From positions 5,456,001 to 5,520,000 of the forward strand of contig OZ220737.1 of NCBI GenBank assembly GCA_965116935.1: a DNA stretch of 64,000 bases. Direction: 5' to 3'. Position 1 is the first letter of the stretch; each line of letters starts with the position of its first letter. The notes beneath the pieces were generated by a model. That model was given only the letters and a program-made list of their open reading frames with translations, was not told where the DNA came from and did no database searches. This DNA is from VXYL01 sp965116935. GTDB lineage: Bacteria; Pseudomonadota; Gammaproteobacteria; Pseudomonadales; Azotimanducaceae. Made by a program: the position numbers and the translations under genes. Shown here piece after piece: positions 11,902 through 19,754 of this stretch.

Positions 11902-12483
11902 GTGTTGGCGGCGCTTCTCCCGGCCCTTGCCCTCGCGACACCGGTCGCGGCAAACGACGCCGGTCGTGACGACGCGTCCGCGCCGAAGCCTTCCGCCAGC
12001 CTCTACCTCGCCAATCCCTACGGTTTCTCCGAACAGCAGCGCGAAGGGCCGCTCAAGGCGCTGGTGGCCGAGCTCGAACGCATGGGCGTGGAGGTTTGGG
12101 AGCCATTCGCCCGCAACAATCAGGTGGACCGCACAACGCCCGGATGGGCCTACCAGATCGGCCAGGCGGACCTCCGCGACGTTCGGGACGCGGACGGCCT
12201 GTTCGCCGTCGTCAACGGCTGCCCTCCCGACGAAGGCGTGATGGTGGAACTAGGCATGGCCATCGCCTGGAACAAGCCCGTGTTTCTCTTCCGCGACGAC
12301 TTCCGTCGCTGCACCGACAGCGAAGGCTATCCCCTAAACCTAATGCTCTTCACCGGTTTGCCTGAAGCAACGTGGCGCGACCACTGGTATTCATCCATCC
12401 ACGAACTAGCCGACCCCAGCAAGGCACTCGCTGAGTGGCTGCAAGGCCGGCGCGACAAGGCGGCACCAACCGCCACGGACTAG
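11902..12483 (+). CDS. Exported nucleoside 2-deoxyribosyltransferase-like protein
   Basis: 193 residues with a signal peptide ('LAALLPALALATPVAA') followed by a deoxyribosyltransferase fold: 'SLYLANPYGFSEQQREG' near the start, a helix 'LVAELERMGVEVWEPF', then 'DLRDVRDADGLFAVVNG' and 'DEGVMVELGMAIAWNKPVF'. The last holds the family's catalytic Glu in the usual D-x-G-x3-E-x-G-x-A setting. The GTG start at 11902 lies just after gagagg. Family enzymes cleave or exchange nucleobases in the cytoplasm, so an exported copy is odd; its substrate is unknown. The esterase gene begins 23 bases downstream, probably in the same transcript. Confidence 0.75.
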   Translation: MLAALLPALALATPVAANDAGRDDASAPKPSASLYLANPYGFSEQQREGPLKALVAELERMGVEVWEPFARNNQVDRTTPGWAYQIGQADLRDVRDADGLFAVVNGCPPDEGVMVELGMAIAWNKPVFLFRDDFRRCTDSEGYPLNLMLFTGLPEATWRDHWYSSIHELADPSKALAEWLQGRRDKAAPTATD

Positions 12484-12506
12484 CCACCTCGCGGAGGAAC
12501 CCGGCC

Positions 12507-14162
12507 ATGCACATGCGCACCCTAACGACGCTCGCAGCCCTCGCAATCGCGACAGCCGGCTGCGGCCCCAGCGAAGCGCCCGAAGAGGCATCCGAGCCGG
12601 CCGCCATCGCTGCCGAAGTCGCCGTCACGGGCGGCGTCGTTCGCGGCGTGCTCGGCGAGGACGGCCTCAAGCAATACCACGACATTCCCTTCGCGGCGCC
12701 TCCCGTCGGCGAGCGGCGTTGGGCACCTCCCGGGCCAGTGCAACCCTGGCAGGGCGTGCGCGATGCTGCCGCACCGGGACCGGCCTGCGTACAGCAAGGC
12801 GCCCAGGGCGGCTTCTACGATACCGCCACGGCGGTCGCGACGATGGACGAGGACTGCCTAACCCTCAGCGTCTGGACGCGAGCCCAACACGTTGATGAGC
12901 GGCTGCCGACGATGGTGTGGATCCACGGCGGCGGCTTGACCGTCGGTTCGGGAGACGCCTACCCCGGCGAGTTACTCGCCGCGAAGGGCGTGGTTCTCGT
13001 CACCATCAACTACCGCCTTGGTCCCTTCGGCTTCCTCGCGCTCGCCGACCTCACTGCCGAAAGCGCGAACGGCACCTCCGGCAACCAAGGCCTGCTCGAC
13101 CAGATCGCCGCCCTCAGTTGGGTGCAGGACAACATCGCGAGCTTCGGCGGCGACCCCGACAACGTCACCATCTTTGGCGAGTCCGCCGGCTCGATGAGCG
13201 TGTCGATCCTGCAAGCGAGTCCTCCCGCAAGGGGGCTTTTCCACCGCATCATCGGCCAGAGCGGTGGCCTCTTCGGCCCCATGACTTTCCGCGACCGGCC
13301 ATCCGTCAATGGCGACCCGGCAGAGGCGATTGGCGCGAGCTTCGCGACTGCGCTCGCTGGCGAGGGAGGAGACACGTCGCTCGAAGCCCTGAGAACGCTC
13401 TCCGCCGAACACGTGCTCGCCACCTATCTCGCGAATCCCGCGCTCCTCAGCGCCCTCGCCATCGTTGACGGCGATGTGCTCACGGACGAAGTCGCAGCGG
13501 TTTTCGCGGCCGGCGCACAGGCCGACGTGCCGGTTCTGATCGGCTCCAACGCCGACGAGGGAACCGCCCTCCTGCCCTACATGGCGGCCGGTCTCGCCGA
13601 GGGCGCAGCCGGATTCGCGGCCTACGTCGAGGCGGAGTTCGCCGAGGTGAAAGACGAAATCGGCGAGCACTATCCCGCCGGCGATGACGAGCAAGCCACC
13701 GCATCCTGGATGGATCTCTTCGGCGATGCCCTCTTCACCTACCCGATGCGTGCCTGGGCGCGCGCCATGGCAACCGTCCCGAGCGACGCCTATCTCTATT
13801 GGTTCACCTGGCCCCCACCGATCGAAGAGAGCGAGCGCTACGGCGCCTTCCACGCCGCGGAAATCGGCTACGTCTTCGGCAATCTGGAGCTCTTCGGCGC
13901 CAGCCCCACCGACGCCGACCGCGCCCTCTCCGAACGCATGGCCACGATCTGGACCCAGTTCGCCCGCACGGGCAACCCCAACGGCGAGGGCTCGCCCGAC
14001 TGGCCCGCCTACACGCGAGAGAACGAGGCCTACATGGAGTTCGGCGAAACCGTCGGCGCCAAGACCGGCCTGCGCCTCCCCAGGATGGACCTCATCGAGC
14101 GGGCCTGGACCAAGCGGCGGGAGAGCGCGCAAGCAAGCGTCGAAGCGGGCGCGGAACCGTAA
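12507..14162 (+). CDS. Type B carboxylesterase, predicted lipoprotein
   Basis: Serine hydrolase of the carboxylesterase/cholinesterase family, 551 residues. A lipobox-like 'IATAGC' puts a lipidation Cys at residue 19, so it is probably tethered in the periplasm or outer membrane. 'WIHGGGLTVGSG' forms the oxyanion hole and 'FGESAGS' holds the nucleophile Ser226. A later 'SNADEGT' gives the Glu and 'FHAAEIGYVFGN' the His of the triad. ATG 12507 follows ggagg (12493-12497). Substrate cannot be predicted. Confidence 0.9.
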   Translation: MHMRTLTTLAALAIATAGCGPSEAPEEASEPAAIAAEVAVTGGVVRGVLGEDGLKQYHDIPFAAPPVGERRWAPPGPVQPWQGVRDAAAPGPACVQQGAQGGFYDTATAVATMDEDCLTLSVWTRAQHVDERLPTMVWIHGGGLTVGSGDAYPGELLAAKGVVLVTINYRLGPFGFLALADLTAESANGTSGNQGLLDQIAALSWVQDNIASFGGDPDNVTIFGESAGSMSVSILQASPPARGLFHRIIGQSGGLFGPMTFRDRPSVNGDPAEAIGASFATALAGEGGDTSLEALRTLSAEHVLATYLANPALLSALAIVDGDVLTDEVAAVFAAGAQADVPVLIGSNADEGTALLPYMAAGLAEGAAGFAAYVEAEFAEVKDEIGEHYPAGDDEQATASWMDLFGDALFTYPMRAWARAMATVPSDAYLYWFTWPPPIEESERYGAFHAAEIGYVFGNLELFGASPTDADRALSERMATIWTQFARTGNPNGEGSPDWPAYTRENEAYMEFGETVGAKTGLRLPRMDLIERAWTKRRESAQASVEAGAEP

Positions 14163-14310
14163 GCGGGGCCTCCAGGGGAGCGCGTCCCGCAGGCCCCTGC
14201 GCCCGAAAGGGTGCGCTCACACGCAACGTCACACGGGGCGGTACCCACGACCTTGCTACCCGCCACATTGGGGGTGTACGGTGGACATCCCGTTTGGGCA
14301 GGAGCGTGTC

Positions 14311-14700
14311 GTGGAATCACTTCGACCGATCATCAGCTTCTACCTGCTCGCAGTCGGTGCCTTGGTCGCACTGCAAATGGTGTTCGACTCGTTCTACCTT
14401 GCCAGCGCCGACGCGATCTGGGCCTATCTCGATTGGCCCATCAGCCTCGCGATGCTGCTGGCGGCAGCAGCCAGCACCCGCAGGCTGGCCCTCGCCGGTG
14501 CCGGCGCCTCAAGCGCACGGCTCGAGTTCGTCGCCGTCGCATTCGTCACCGTGGTGTGGTTCGACGCTTGGCTGAGGAAGCTAACCGGCGGAGCAGTCAG
14601 CCTCTCCACATGGCTATTCGTCGACGGATTGCTGGTGGCGGCCCTGCTGGGCGTCGGGTTACGCATACGTGCCGGCGGTCAGGCAGGTGGCGGCGGGTAA
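14311..14700 (+). CDS. Small four-helix membrane protein
   Basis: 129 residues with four hydrophobic segments, starting 'MESLRPIISFYLLAVGAL'. GTG 14311 has ggag (14301-14304) at good spacing; GTG 14281 is an alternative. The first half ('VFDSFYL' ... 'IWAYLDWPISLAMLLA') resembles the protein encoded on the other strand at 15847-16278 ('VVEPLYHVS' ... 'LWTYINPLMALAIVA'). The two may be diverged paralogues. No recognised family or function. Confidence 0.65.
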   Translation: MESLRPIISFYLLAVGALVALQMVFDSFYLASADAIWAYLDWPISLAMLLAAAASTRRLALAGAGASSARLEFVAVAFVTVVWFDAWLRKLTGGAVSLSTWLFVDGLLVAALLGVGLRIRAGGQAGGGG

Positions 14701-14770
14701 CCTTGCTTTGACTAGTCTCCCGGCCTATGGATGCGGGCCACAGGAACTATGGAGCTGTGAAGCTGTGGGC

Positions 14771-15088
14771 ATGAAGAACATCACCGTCTCCGTGGACGAG
14801 GAAACGCATCGTCGTGCTCGGATTCGTGCGGCAGAGATGGATACGTCGGTGTCGGCGCTCGTGCGTGGCTATCTCGTGGATCTGACGCACGGGAAAAAGG
14901 ACGTACCCTCTCGCACATCGGTCGGTGAATCGGAGGCTGAGCGCCGGGCGCGGGGGATCCGGGAAGCTATCGCACACATTCACGCCGAACACCCACACTT
15001 CAGCTGCGCTGACAACCTACCCAGGGACGAGTTGTACGATCGCGCCAAGGCAAGAGCTGAGGTACGGGCAGCAGCCGACGGAGACTAG
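14771..15088 (+). CDS. VapB-like ribbon-helix-helix antitoxin
   Basis: 105 residues. The N-terminus 'MKNITVSVDEETHRRARI' followed by 'TSVSALVRGYL' is a ribbon-helix-helix DNA-binding arm and helices; the acidic C-terminal half would wrap the toxin. It lies 23 bases ahead of a PIN-domain toxin gene in the order usual for vapBC, and would repress its own promoter. Because the toxin gene is frameshifted, this antitoxin may be an orphan. Confidence 0.8.
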   Translation: MKNITVSVDEETHRRARIRAAEMDTSVSALVRGYLVDLTHGKKDVPSRTSVGESEAERRARGIREAIAHIHAEHPHFSCADNLPRDELYDRAKARAEVRAAADGD

Positions 15089-15111
15089 AACCTCAAGCGC
15101 AGTTGAGCGGC

Positions 15112-15533
15112 ATGCGGTTCGTCGACACGAATGTTCTGCTGTACGCGGTCAGCCCTGCACCGGGTGAGCAACGGAAGCAGGAGATTGCGCAACAGCTACT
15201 ATCGGGGAACGCTCTGGCGCTGTCGGTGCAGGTCTTGCAGGAGTTCTATCACCAGGCAACCCGTTCCAACCGACGAGGAGCGATCAGCCACGGCCGAGCG
15301 ACACATTCATCGACAGGATCCGTCACTTTCCGGTGCAGGATGTCACCCTCGACATCTTCCGAGCCGGCGTCGCACTCAGCCAACGCTACCAGTTGTCGTA
15401 CTGGGACGGTGCCATTCTCGCCGCAGCGCAGGCATCGGGCTGCGACATCCTCTACACGGAGGATCTCACCCACGGCCAGGACTACAGTGGAGTCGTCGTG
15501 GTCAACCCGTTCCTCGAAAGCCGCGACCCGTGA
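15112..15533 (+). pseudogene. VapC-like PIN-domain toxin, frameshifted
   Basis: PIN ribonuclease partner of the upstream antitoxin. From ATG 15112, 'MRFVDTNVLLYA' supplies the first catalytic Asp, followed by 'QVLQEFYHQATR' with the conserved Glu. After 'ISHGRA' the frame must change to continue as 'DTFIDRIRHFPVQDVTLDIF', 'YQLSYWDGAILAAA' and 'LYTEDLTHGQ', which hold the remaining acidic residues. One base is missing near 15299-15300 (gcgacac for gcggacac). The repaired protein would be 140 residues, normal for VapC. As it stands it is inactive unless the base is a sequence error. Confidence 0.82.
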
Positions 15534-15702
15534 CACCGACACCTCCCAAGGGGGACTCGAACGGCTCATCTGCAAGGTGCTGACGGAGGGTCTTGCGAGG
15601 CACCCCGAAGCATGAGGTGTTGACGGGCCATCGTACCGGAGCGGTCTCGGCTGGATCGGTTCCAGCGGTGTGGATCGGCAGGAAACGCGCCTTGCGGCGC
15701 GC

Positions 15703-15723
15703 GGGAGGGCAAGATGCCCTCCC
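15703..15723. repeat. Palindrome GGGAGGGCA-AGA-TGCCCTCCC
   Basis: Perfect 9-bp arms in the 313-base gap between the toxin remnant and the convergent membrane-protein gene. Same family as the hairpins at 7335 and 11786. Nothing else is recognised in 15534-15846. Confidence 0.65.
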
Positions 15724-15846
15724 CCCCAAGGCCCCGTCGTCCGCCGCTCTTACGGAGGCAACCTATGTCAGCAGTTCCTTGCGCACCGGCGGCTTCGCGT
15801 CCTCGGCGGCTGGGAACCCCTTGGCGCACGCAGCTGCAGGGCTTCG

Positions 15847-16278
15847 CTACGTCGATTCCTCTCGCCATAGTGCCAGGCCCATGGCGAGGCAGAGCAGAGG
15901 CAGGGCGGCGTCGACTAGAGCCCAGATTGCGGACATGGCGTCGGCTCCGACCGCGGTGTACGACGGTGTTACGTAGTTGAACCAGTTGAAGAAGAATAGG
16001 ATTCCGATGAACAGGAAGCCGTATAGCAAGGCGTTCGCTGCGATGTAGGCCCTCGTCACCGGGGCATCGTCGCCTTCGGCGTCGAGCGCCATCTTGCGCC
16101 GGTAGCCGAGAACCACGCCGGCGACGATTGCCAAGGCCATGAGGGGATTGATGTAGGTCCACAGCGGGCTGTAGGGGTTGTCCTCACCGGAGACGTGATA
16201 GAGCGGCTCCACTACCGTGTGGACGGCGACGACGAGCCCGACGGCAACGAACAAGGCTCCGATGATTCGCATGGGCAT
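15847..16278 (-). CDS. Four-helix membrane protein of unknown function
   Basis: 143 residues; the ATG at 16278 has ggag eight bases upstream on the minus strand. Four hydrophobic stretches are seen ('IIGALFVAVGLVVAV', 'LMALAIVAGVVLGY', 'ALLYGFLFIGILFFFNWF', 'LPLLCLAMGLALW'). It resembles the 14311 protein in its first half. It is transcribed divergently from the GPH symporter gene with 128 bases between the starts. Confidence 0.65.
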   Translation of the reverse strand: MPMRIIGALFVAVGLVVAVHTVVEPLYHVSGEDNPYSPLWTYINPLMALAIVAGVVLGYRRKMALDAEGDDAPVTRAYIAANALLYGFLFIGILFFFNWFNYVTPSYTAVGADAMSAIWALVDAALPLLCLAMGLALWREEST

Positions 16279-16406
16279 GGTGGCTGTCTCCGCGTCGAAC
16301 GCGCATCGTACATCGCCCCAGCGGTGTCGCGAGTCAGCAAGAGCGGTAGAACCGCTTGCCGCGACCCCCTTGCGATAGGATGGGCGCGCTAGTCGCGGGA
16401 GACACC

Positions 16407-17831
16407 ATGCCAGAGGCTGGAGCGGGGCGCGTTGGGCGGGTCCGGATTGCGCTGTACGGGGCGGCAAACCTGCCGACGTCGGTGGTGGGGTTGCCGATTG
16501 CGCTCTATGTGCCGGCCTTCTACTCGCAGAATCTCGGCCTCTCGCTGGCCGCGGTGGGGGCGCTCCTCGCGCTGTCGCGGCTCACCGATGTCGTCACCGA
16601 CCCGCTCATCGGCATCCTTTCGGATCGGTGGCGGACGCCATTTGGGCGGCGCAAGCCGTGGATGGTGGCGGGTACGCCCCTGATGGTGCTGTCGCTGTGG
16701 ATGCTGTTTGTGCCCGACAGCGCGGTTTCCGTCGCCGTCTGGAGTGCCCTCGGCGGCAGCGGCGTCGACAACCTGTATCTGTTCGTCTGGATCAGCGCGC
16801 TGTATCTCTCGTTCACGCTGGTCGATCTGCCGTATCGGGCCTGGGGGGCGGAGCTCTCGCCCGACTACGACGAGCGATCCCGGGTCACCGGCTGGCGCGA
16901 GGCGTTCGGCTATGGCGGCACGATGATGTCGCTCATCATCCCGCTGGCGATCGCCTTTGGCCTGGCGCGCCCGGGCGCGGAGAACGCGCTCTATGGCGTC
17001 GCCTTTGCCGTGCTGGTGCTGATGCCGCTCCTCACCTTCCCGGCGATCGCGTTCGTGCGCGAGCCGCCGATCCGGGGCGTGACGACGCCGCACGTCACTT
17101 GGGCACGAGGGCTCAAGATCGTCTGGGGGAACGGGCCGTTTCGGCGGCTGGTGATCTGCCTCACGTTCTTCGCCACCGGCATCAGCATGACGGCGTCGAT
17201 GTCGTTCTTCTTCGTCCAGCGCGTGATGGAACAGGCCTTCGACCGCTACGCGATCTTCGTGCTCGCCTACTACATCTCGAGTACAGTCGCGATTCCGGCC
17301 TGGTTTCAAATCTCGAAAAAGCTCGGCAAGCACCGCACGGTCGTCCTCGGAATCGCCTGGCTGTCGCTTTGGAGCTCCTTCATTCCCTTGCTGGGGCCGG
17401 ACGACTTTGCGCTCTTCTTCGTCATCATGCTGCTGAAGGGTTCCGCCATCGGCGCCCTCGTGTTCCTGCCGACGTCCATGGCCGCGGACATCGTCGATCT
17501 CGACACCCTGCGCACCCGGGAGCAGCGCACGGGGCTGTATTTCTCGCTCTGGGGCATGGTCAACAAGGGCGCGACGGCGCTGGGAGTCTTCATCGCCACC
17601 GCCGGCGCCGCCTACATGGGCTTCGATCCGCAGAGCGAGGCCAACGACGCCACCGCCAAGATGTCCGTCGCCCTCCTGTACTCGATCATTCCCGCGATCA
17701 TCGCCTGCATCGCGCTGCCGCTCCTGTGGCGCTACCCGCTGAACCGCACCCGCCAGGAGCGCATGCGCGGCTTCATCGAACGGCGCGACGCGCGCCTGCG
17801 CGAGGTGGCTGAAACGGGCACGAACGCATGA
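16407..17831 (+). CDS. GPH-family (MelB-like) sugar:cation symporter
   Basis: 474 residues with about 12 transmembrane segments. The N-terminal half carries family features: 'LTDVVTDPLIGILSDRW' with the cation-site Asp residues of helix II, then 'TPFGRRKPWMVAGTPL'. 'LVDLPYRAWGAELSPDY' lies in the middle and 'SMAADIVDLDTLRTREQRTG' near the C-terminus. ATG 16407 follows gggag. Its stop overlaps the lptE start (ATGA), so it is co-transcribed with lptE-holA, where leuS would be in most proteobacteria. Glycoside and uronide substrates are typical of the family; the true substrate is unknown. Confidence 0.88.
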   Translation: MPEAGAGRVGRVRIALYGAANLPTSVVGLPIALYVPAFYSQNLGLSLAAVGALLALSRLTDVVTDPLIGILSDRWRTPFGRRKPWMVAGTPLMVLSLWMLFVPDSAVSVAVWSALGGSGVDNLYLFVWISALYLSFTLVDLPYRAWGAELSPDYDERSRVTGWREAFGYGGTMMSLIIPLAIAFGLARPGAENALYGVAFAVLVLMPLLTFPAIAFVREPPIRGVTTPHVTWARGLKIVWGNGPFRRLVICLTFFATGISMTASMSFFFVQRVMEQAFDRYAIFVLAYYISSTVAIPAWFQISKKLGKHRTVVLGIAWLSLWSSFIPLLGPDDFALFFVIMLLKGSAIGALVFLPTSMAADIVDLDTLRTREQRTGLYFSLWGMVNKGATALGVFIATAGAAYMGFDPQSEANDATAKMSVALLYSIIPAIIACIALPLLWRYPLNRTRQERMRGFIERRDARLREVAETGTNA

Positions 17832-18379
17832 CGTTGCAGCGAGTTCGCACGGCCATTGCGAGTGTCGTGCTGTTGGCCCTGCTCGGCTGTGGATTTCAGC
17901 TTAGGAACTGGGATCTCTCTTCGGCATTCGCAAGCGCGTCCGTGGTGGCGAGCGAGGGTGTCACCTTGGATGACGCGCTGGTGCGCGCGCTTGGGTATTC
18001 CGGGCTGGAGGTGGTGCCGAACGGAAGCGACGTGGTGCTTCTGCTGTCGCAGCAGCGGGAAGAGCGACGCAGCGCCGCCGTCACGGCGGCGGGGCGGGCG
18101 GCGGAAGTGGAGTTGGCGCTGGAGGTGACGTTCTCCGTGCAGGACGCGGCTGGCAAGGAACTCGTGCCGGAGCGCAGCCTGCGGGTTGCGCGGGTACAGC
18201 GCATCGATGTGGACAACATCGTCGGCAGTAGCGAGGAAGAGGCGTTGCTGCAGGGCGAGATGCAGCAAGAACTTGCCTCGCGCATGGTGCGGAGTCTCGC
18301 CATGGTGGCCAAAGCACACGGTGCGCTTGCGACCGACGCAGCCGCGTCGCAACCACTCGCCAGCGGCGGGAGCCGTTGA
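17828..18379 (+). CDS. lptE: LPS-assembly lipoprotein LptE
   Basis: Outer-membrane lipoprotein that plugs the LptD barrel. 183 residues; signal peptide with the lipobox 'LLALLGC' followed directly by 'GFQLRNW', the usual start of mature LptE. The body is typical in length. Overlaps the symporter gene upstream and holA downstream (TGATG), consistent with translational coupling. Its partner LptD is encoded at 40384. Confidence 0.88.
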   Translation: MTLQRVRTAIASVVLLALLGCGFQLRNWDLSSAFASASVVASEGVTLDDALVRALGYSGLEVVPNGSDVVLLLSQQREERRSAAVTAAGRAAEVELALEVTFSVQDAAGKELVPERSLRVARVQRIDVDNIVGSSEEEALLQGEMQQELASRMVRSLAMVAKAHGALATDAAASQPLASGGSR

Positions 18380-19401
18380 TGCAGATCAAACCGAACCAGT
18401 TGCAGCGGCACCTCGATGCCGGGCGCTTCGCGCCGATCTATCTCGTCTCCGGCGACGAGCCGCTGTTGGTGGACGAGGCCTGCGCCAGCATCGTTGCCGC
18501 CGCCGAGGCGAATGGCTTCTCCGACCGCACGCGGTTCGACCTTGCGGTGGACGGAGGGCTCGAGGAGGCGCTGGCGGGTGCCGCCAATCTCTCGCTCTTC
18601 GCCAGCAAGCGCATGCTCGACATCCGCCTGCCAGCCAAAGGGCTCGACCGCAAGGGCAGCGACACCATCCGCCGCTATCTGGGCTCACCGCCGCCCTCGA
18701 CGATGCTGCTGTGTCGGGCGGTGGGGCTCGATTGGCGCACGAAATCCTCGGCTTGGCACCGCGCCATCGACAAGGCGGGGGCCGTGGTGCAGGTGTGGCC
18801 AATCGGCGCTCGGGAACTGCCACGCTGGCTTGACCAGCGCTGCCGCGCGAGTGGCCTGCAACTCGACCGCGAGGCGATCAACATCCTCGCGGAACGGGTA
18901 GAGGGCAATCTGCTGGCGGCGACGCAGGAGATCGAGAAGCTCCGCCTGTCTGGCCGGAAAGGCACCATTGGCTCGGATGAGATGCGCGACGCGGTGGGGG
19001 ACTCGGCGCACTTCGACACCTTCCAGATGATCGACGCGGCATTCGCCGGCCAAGGCGGCCGGGCCTGCCGCATGGCGCGGGTGCTGCGCCAGGACGGCAT
19101 TCCCATCTTCATGGTGATGGGTGCCCTGGTGAACCAACTGCGGCGGGCGCGAGAGGTGGCCGCGGGTGGGTCACCGAGGATGCCGAGAAACCGCGCCCAG
19201 CAAGTCCAACGCGCCGTGCGACGCTTGGGCGCCGACCGCATCGACGCCCTGCTCCGCGCCGCCGCGGTGCTGGACCTGCAATCAAAGGGCATGCTGCGCG
19301 GCGACGCTTGGCAGTCGCTGGAGAGGATGGTGGTGGCGGTTGCCGGCGGGGAAGGCGACGGGTTGGAAGAACGGGCGGATTACCTGCGGGCGGAGTCGTA
19401 G
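18379..19401 (+). CDS. holA: DNA polymerase III delta subunit
   Basis: Clamp-loader wrench subunit, 340 residues, normal for HolA. 'FAPIYLVSGDEPLLVDEA' and 'FSDRTRFDLAVDGGLEEAL' mark the N-terminal AAA-like domain; the central part contains 'NLLAATQEIEKLRL' and 'DTFQMIDAAFAG', and a C-terminal collar domain follows. ATG 18379 overlaps the lptE stop. Its TAG (19399-19401) sits in 'cgtagaggcg' at the edge of the repeat array. Confidence 0.92.
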   Translation: MQIKPNQLQRHLDAGRFAPIYLVSGDEPLLVDEACASIVAAAEANGFSDRTRFDLAVDGGLEEALAGAANLSLFASKRMLDIRLPAKGLDRKGSDTIRRYLGSPPPSTMLLCRAVGLDWRTKSSAWHRAIDKAGAVVQVWPIGARELPRWLDQRCRASGLQLDREAINILAERVEGNLLAATQEIEKLRLSGRKGTIGSDEMRDAVGDSAHFDTFQMIDAAFAGQGGRACRMARVLRQDGIPIFMVMGALVNQLRRAREVAAGGSPRMPRNRAQQVQRAVRRLGADRIDALLRAAAVLDLQSKGMLRGDAWQSLERMVVAVAGGEGDGLEERADYLRAES

Positions 19402-19404
19402 AGG

Positions 19405-19754
19405 CGCTTCGGGGTGGGCTTGTCCCCGCCCGTCTTGAACGCACCGACGGACTCGGAACGGGATAACCCTGTCCCCAACGAGGCCCGTCTTGAATTCGAG
19501 ACGGGACGGGACAAGCCCGTCCCCTACGGGGAATGCGTCGAAACGCACCGTTGGATTCGGCACGGGCCTCGTAGGGGCGGGGCTTGTCCCCGCCCGTCTT
19601 TGAATGCACCGCAGCGTCTGATGCAGTTGCGCAGCAACCGCGTACGCGCCCGCCAGGGCCCGCCGGGACGGGACAAGCCCGTCCCCTACGAGGAATGCGT
19701 CGAAACCGCACCGATGGATGCGGCACGGGCCTCGTAGGGGCGGGGCTTGTCCCC
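19405..19754. repeat. Tandem array of ~162-bp palindromic repeat units, left part
   Basis: Units starting 'gtaggggcggggcttgtcc' lie at 19571 and 19734, a spacing of 163 bases, and a more diverged unit precedes them. Each carries a GGGG-CTTGT-CCCC hairpin, 'gttgcgcagcaac', a GCGCCC-rich hairpin, and 'gacgggacaagcccgtcccc'. The third unit is interrupted at 19754 by an IS4-family element and resumes at 21109. Confidence 0.85.
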
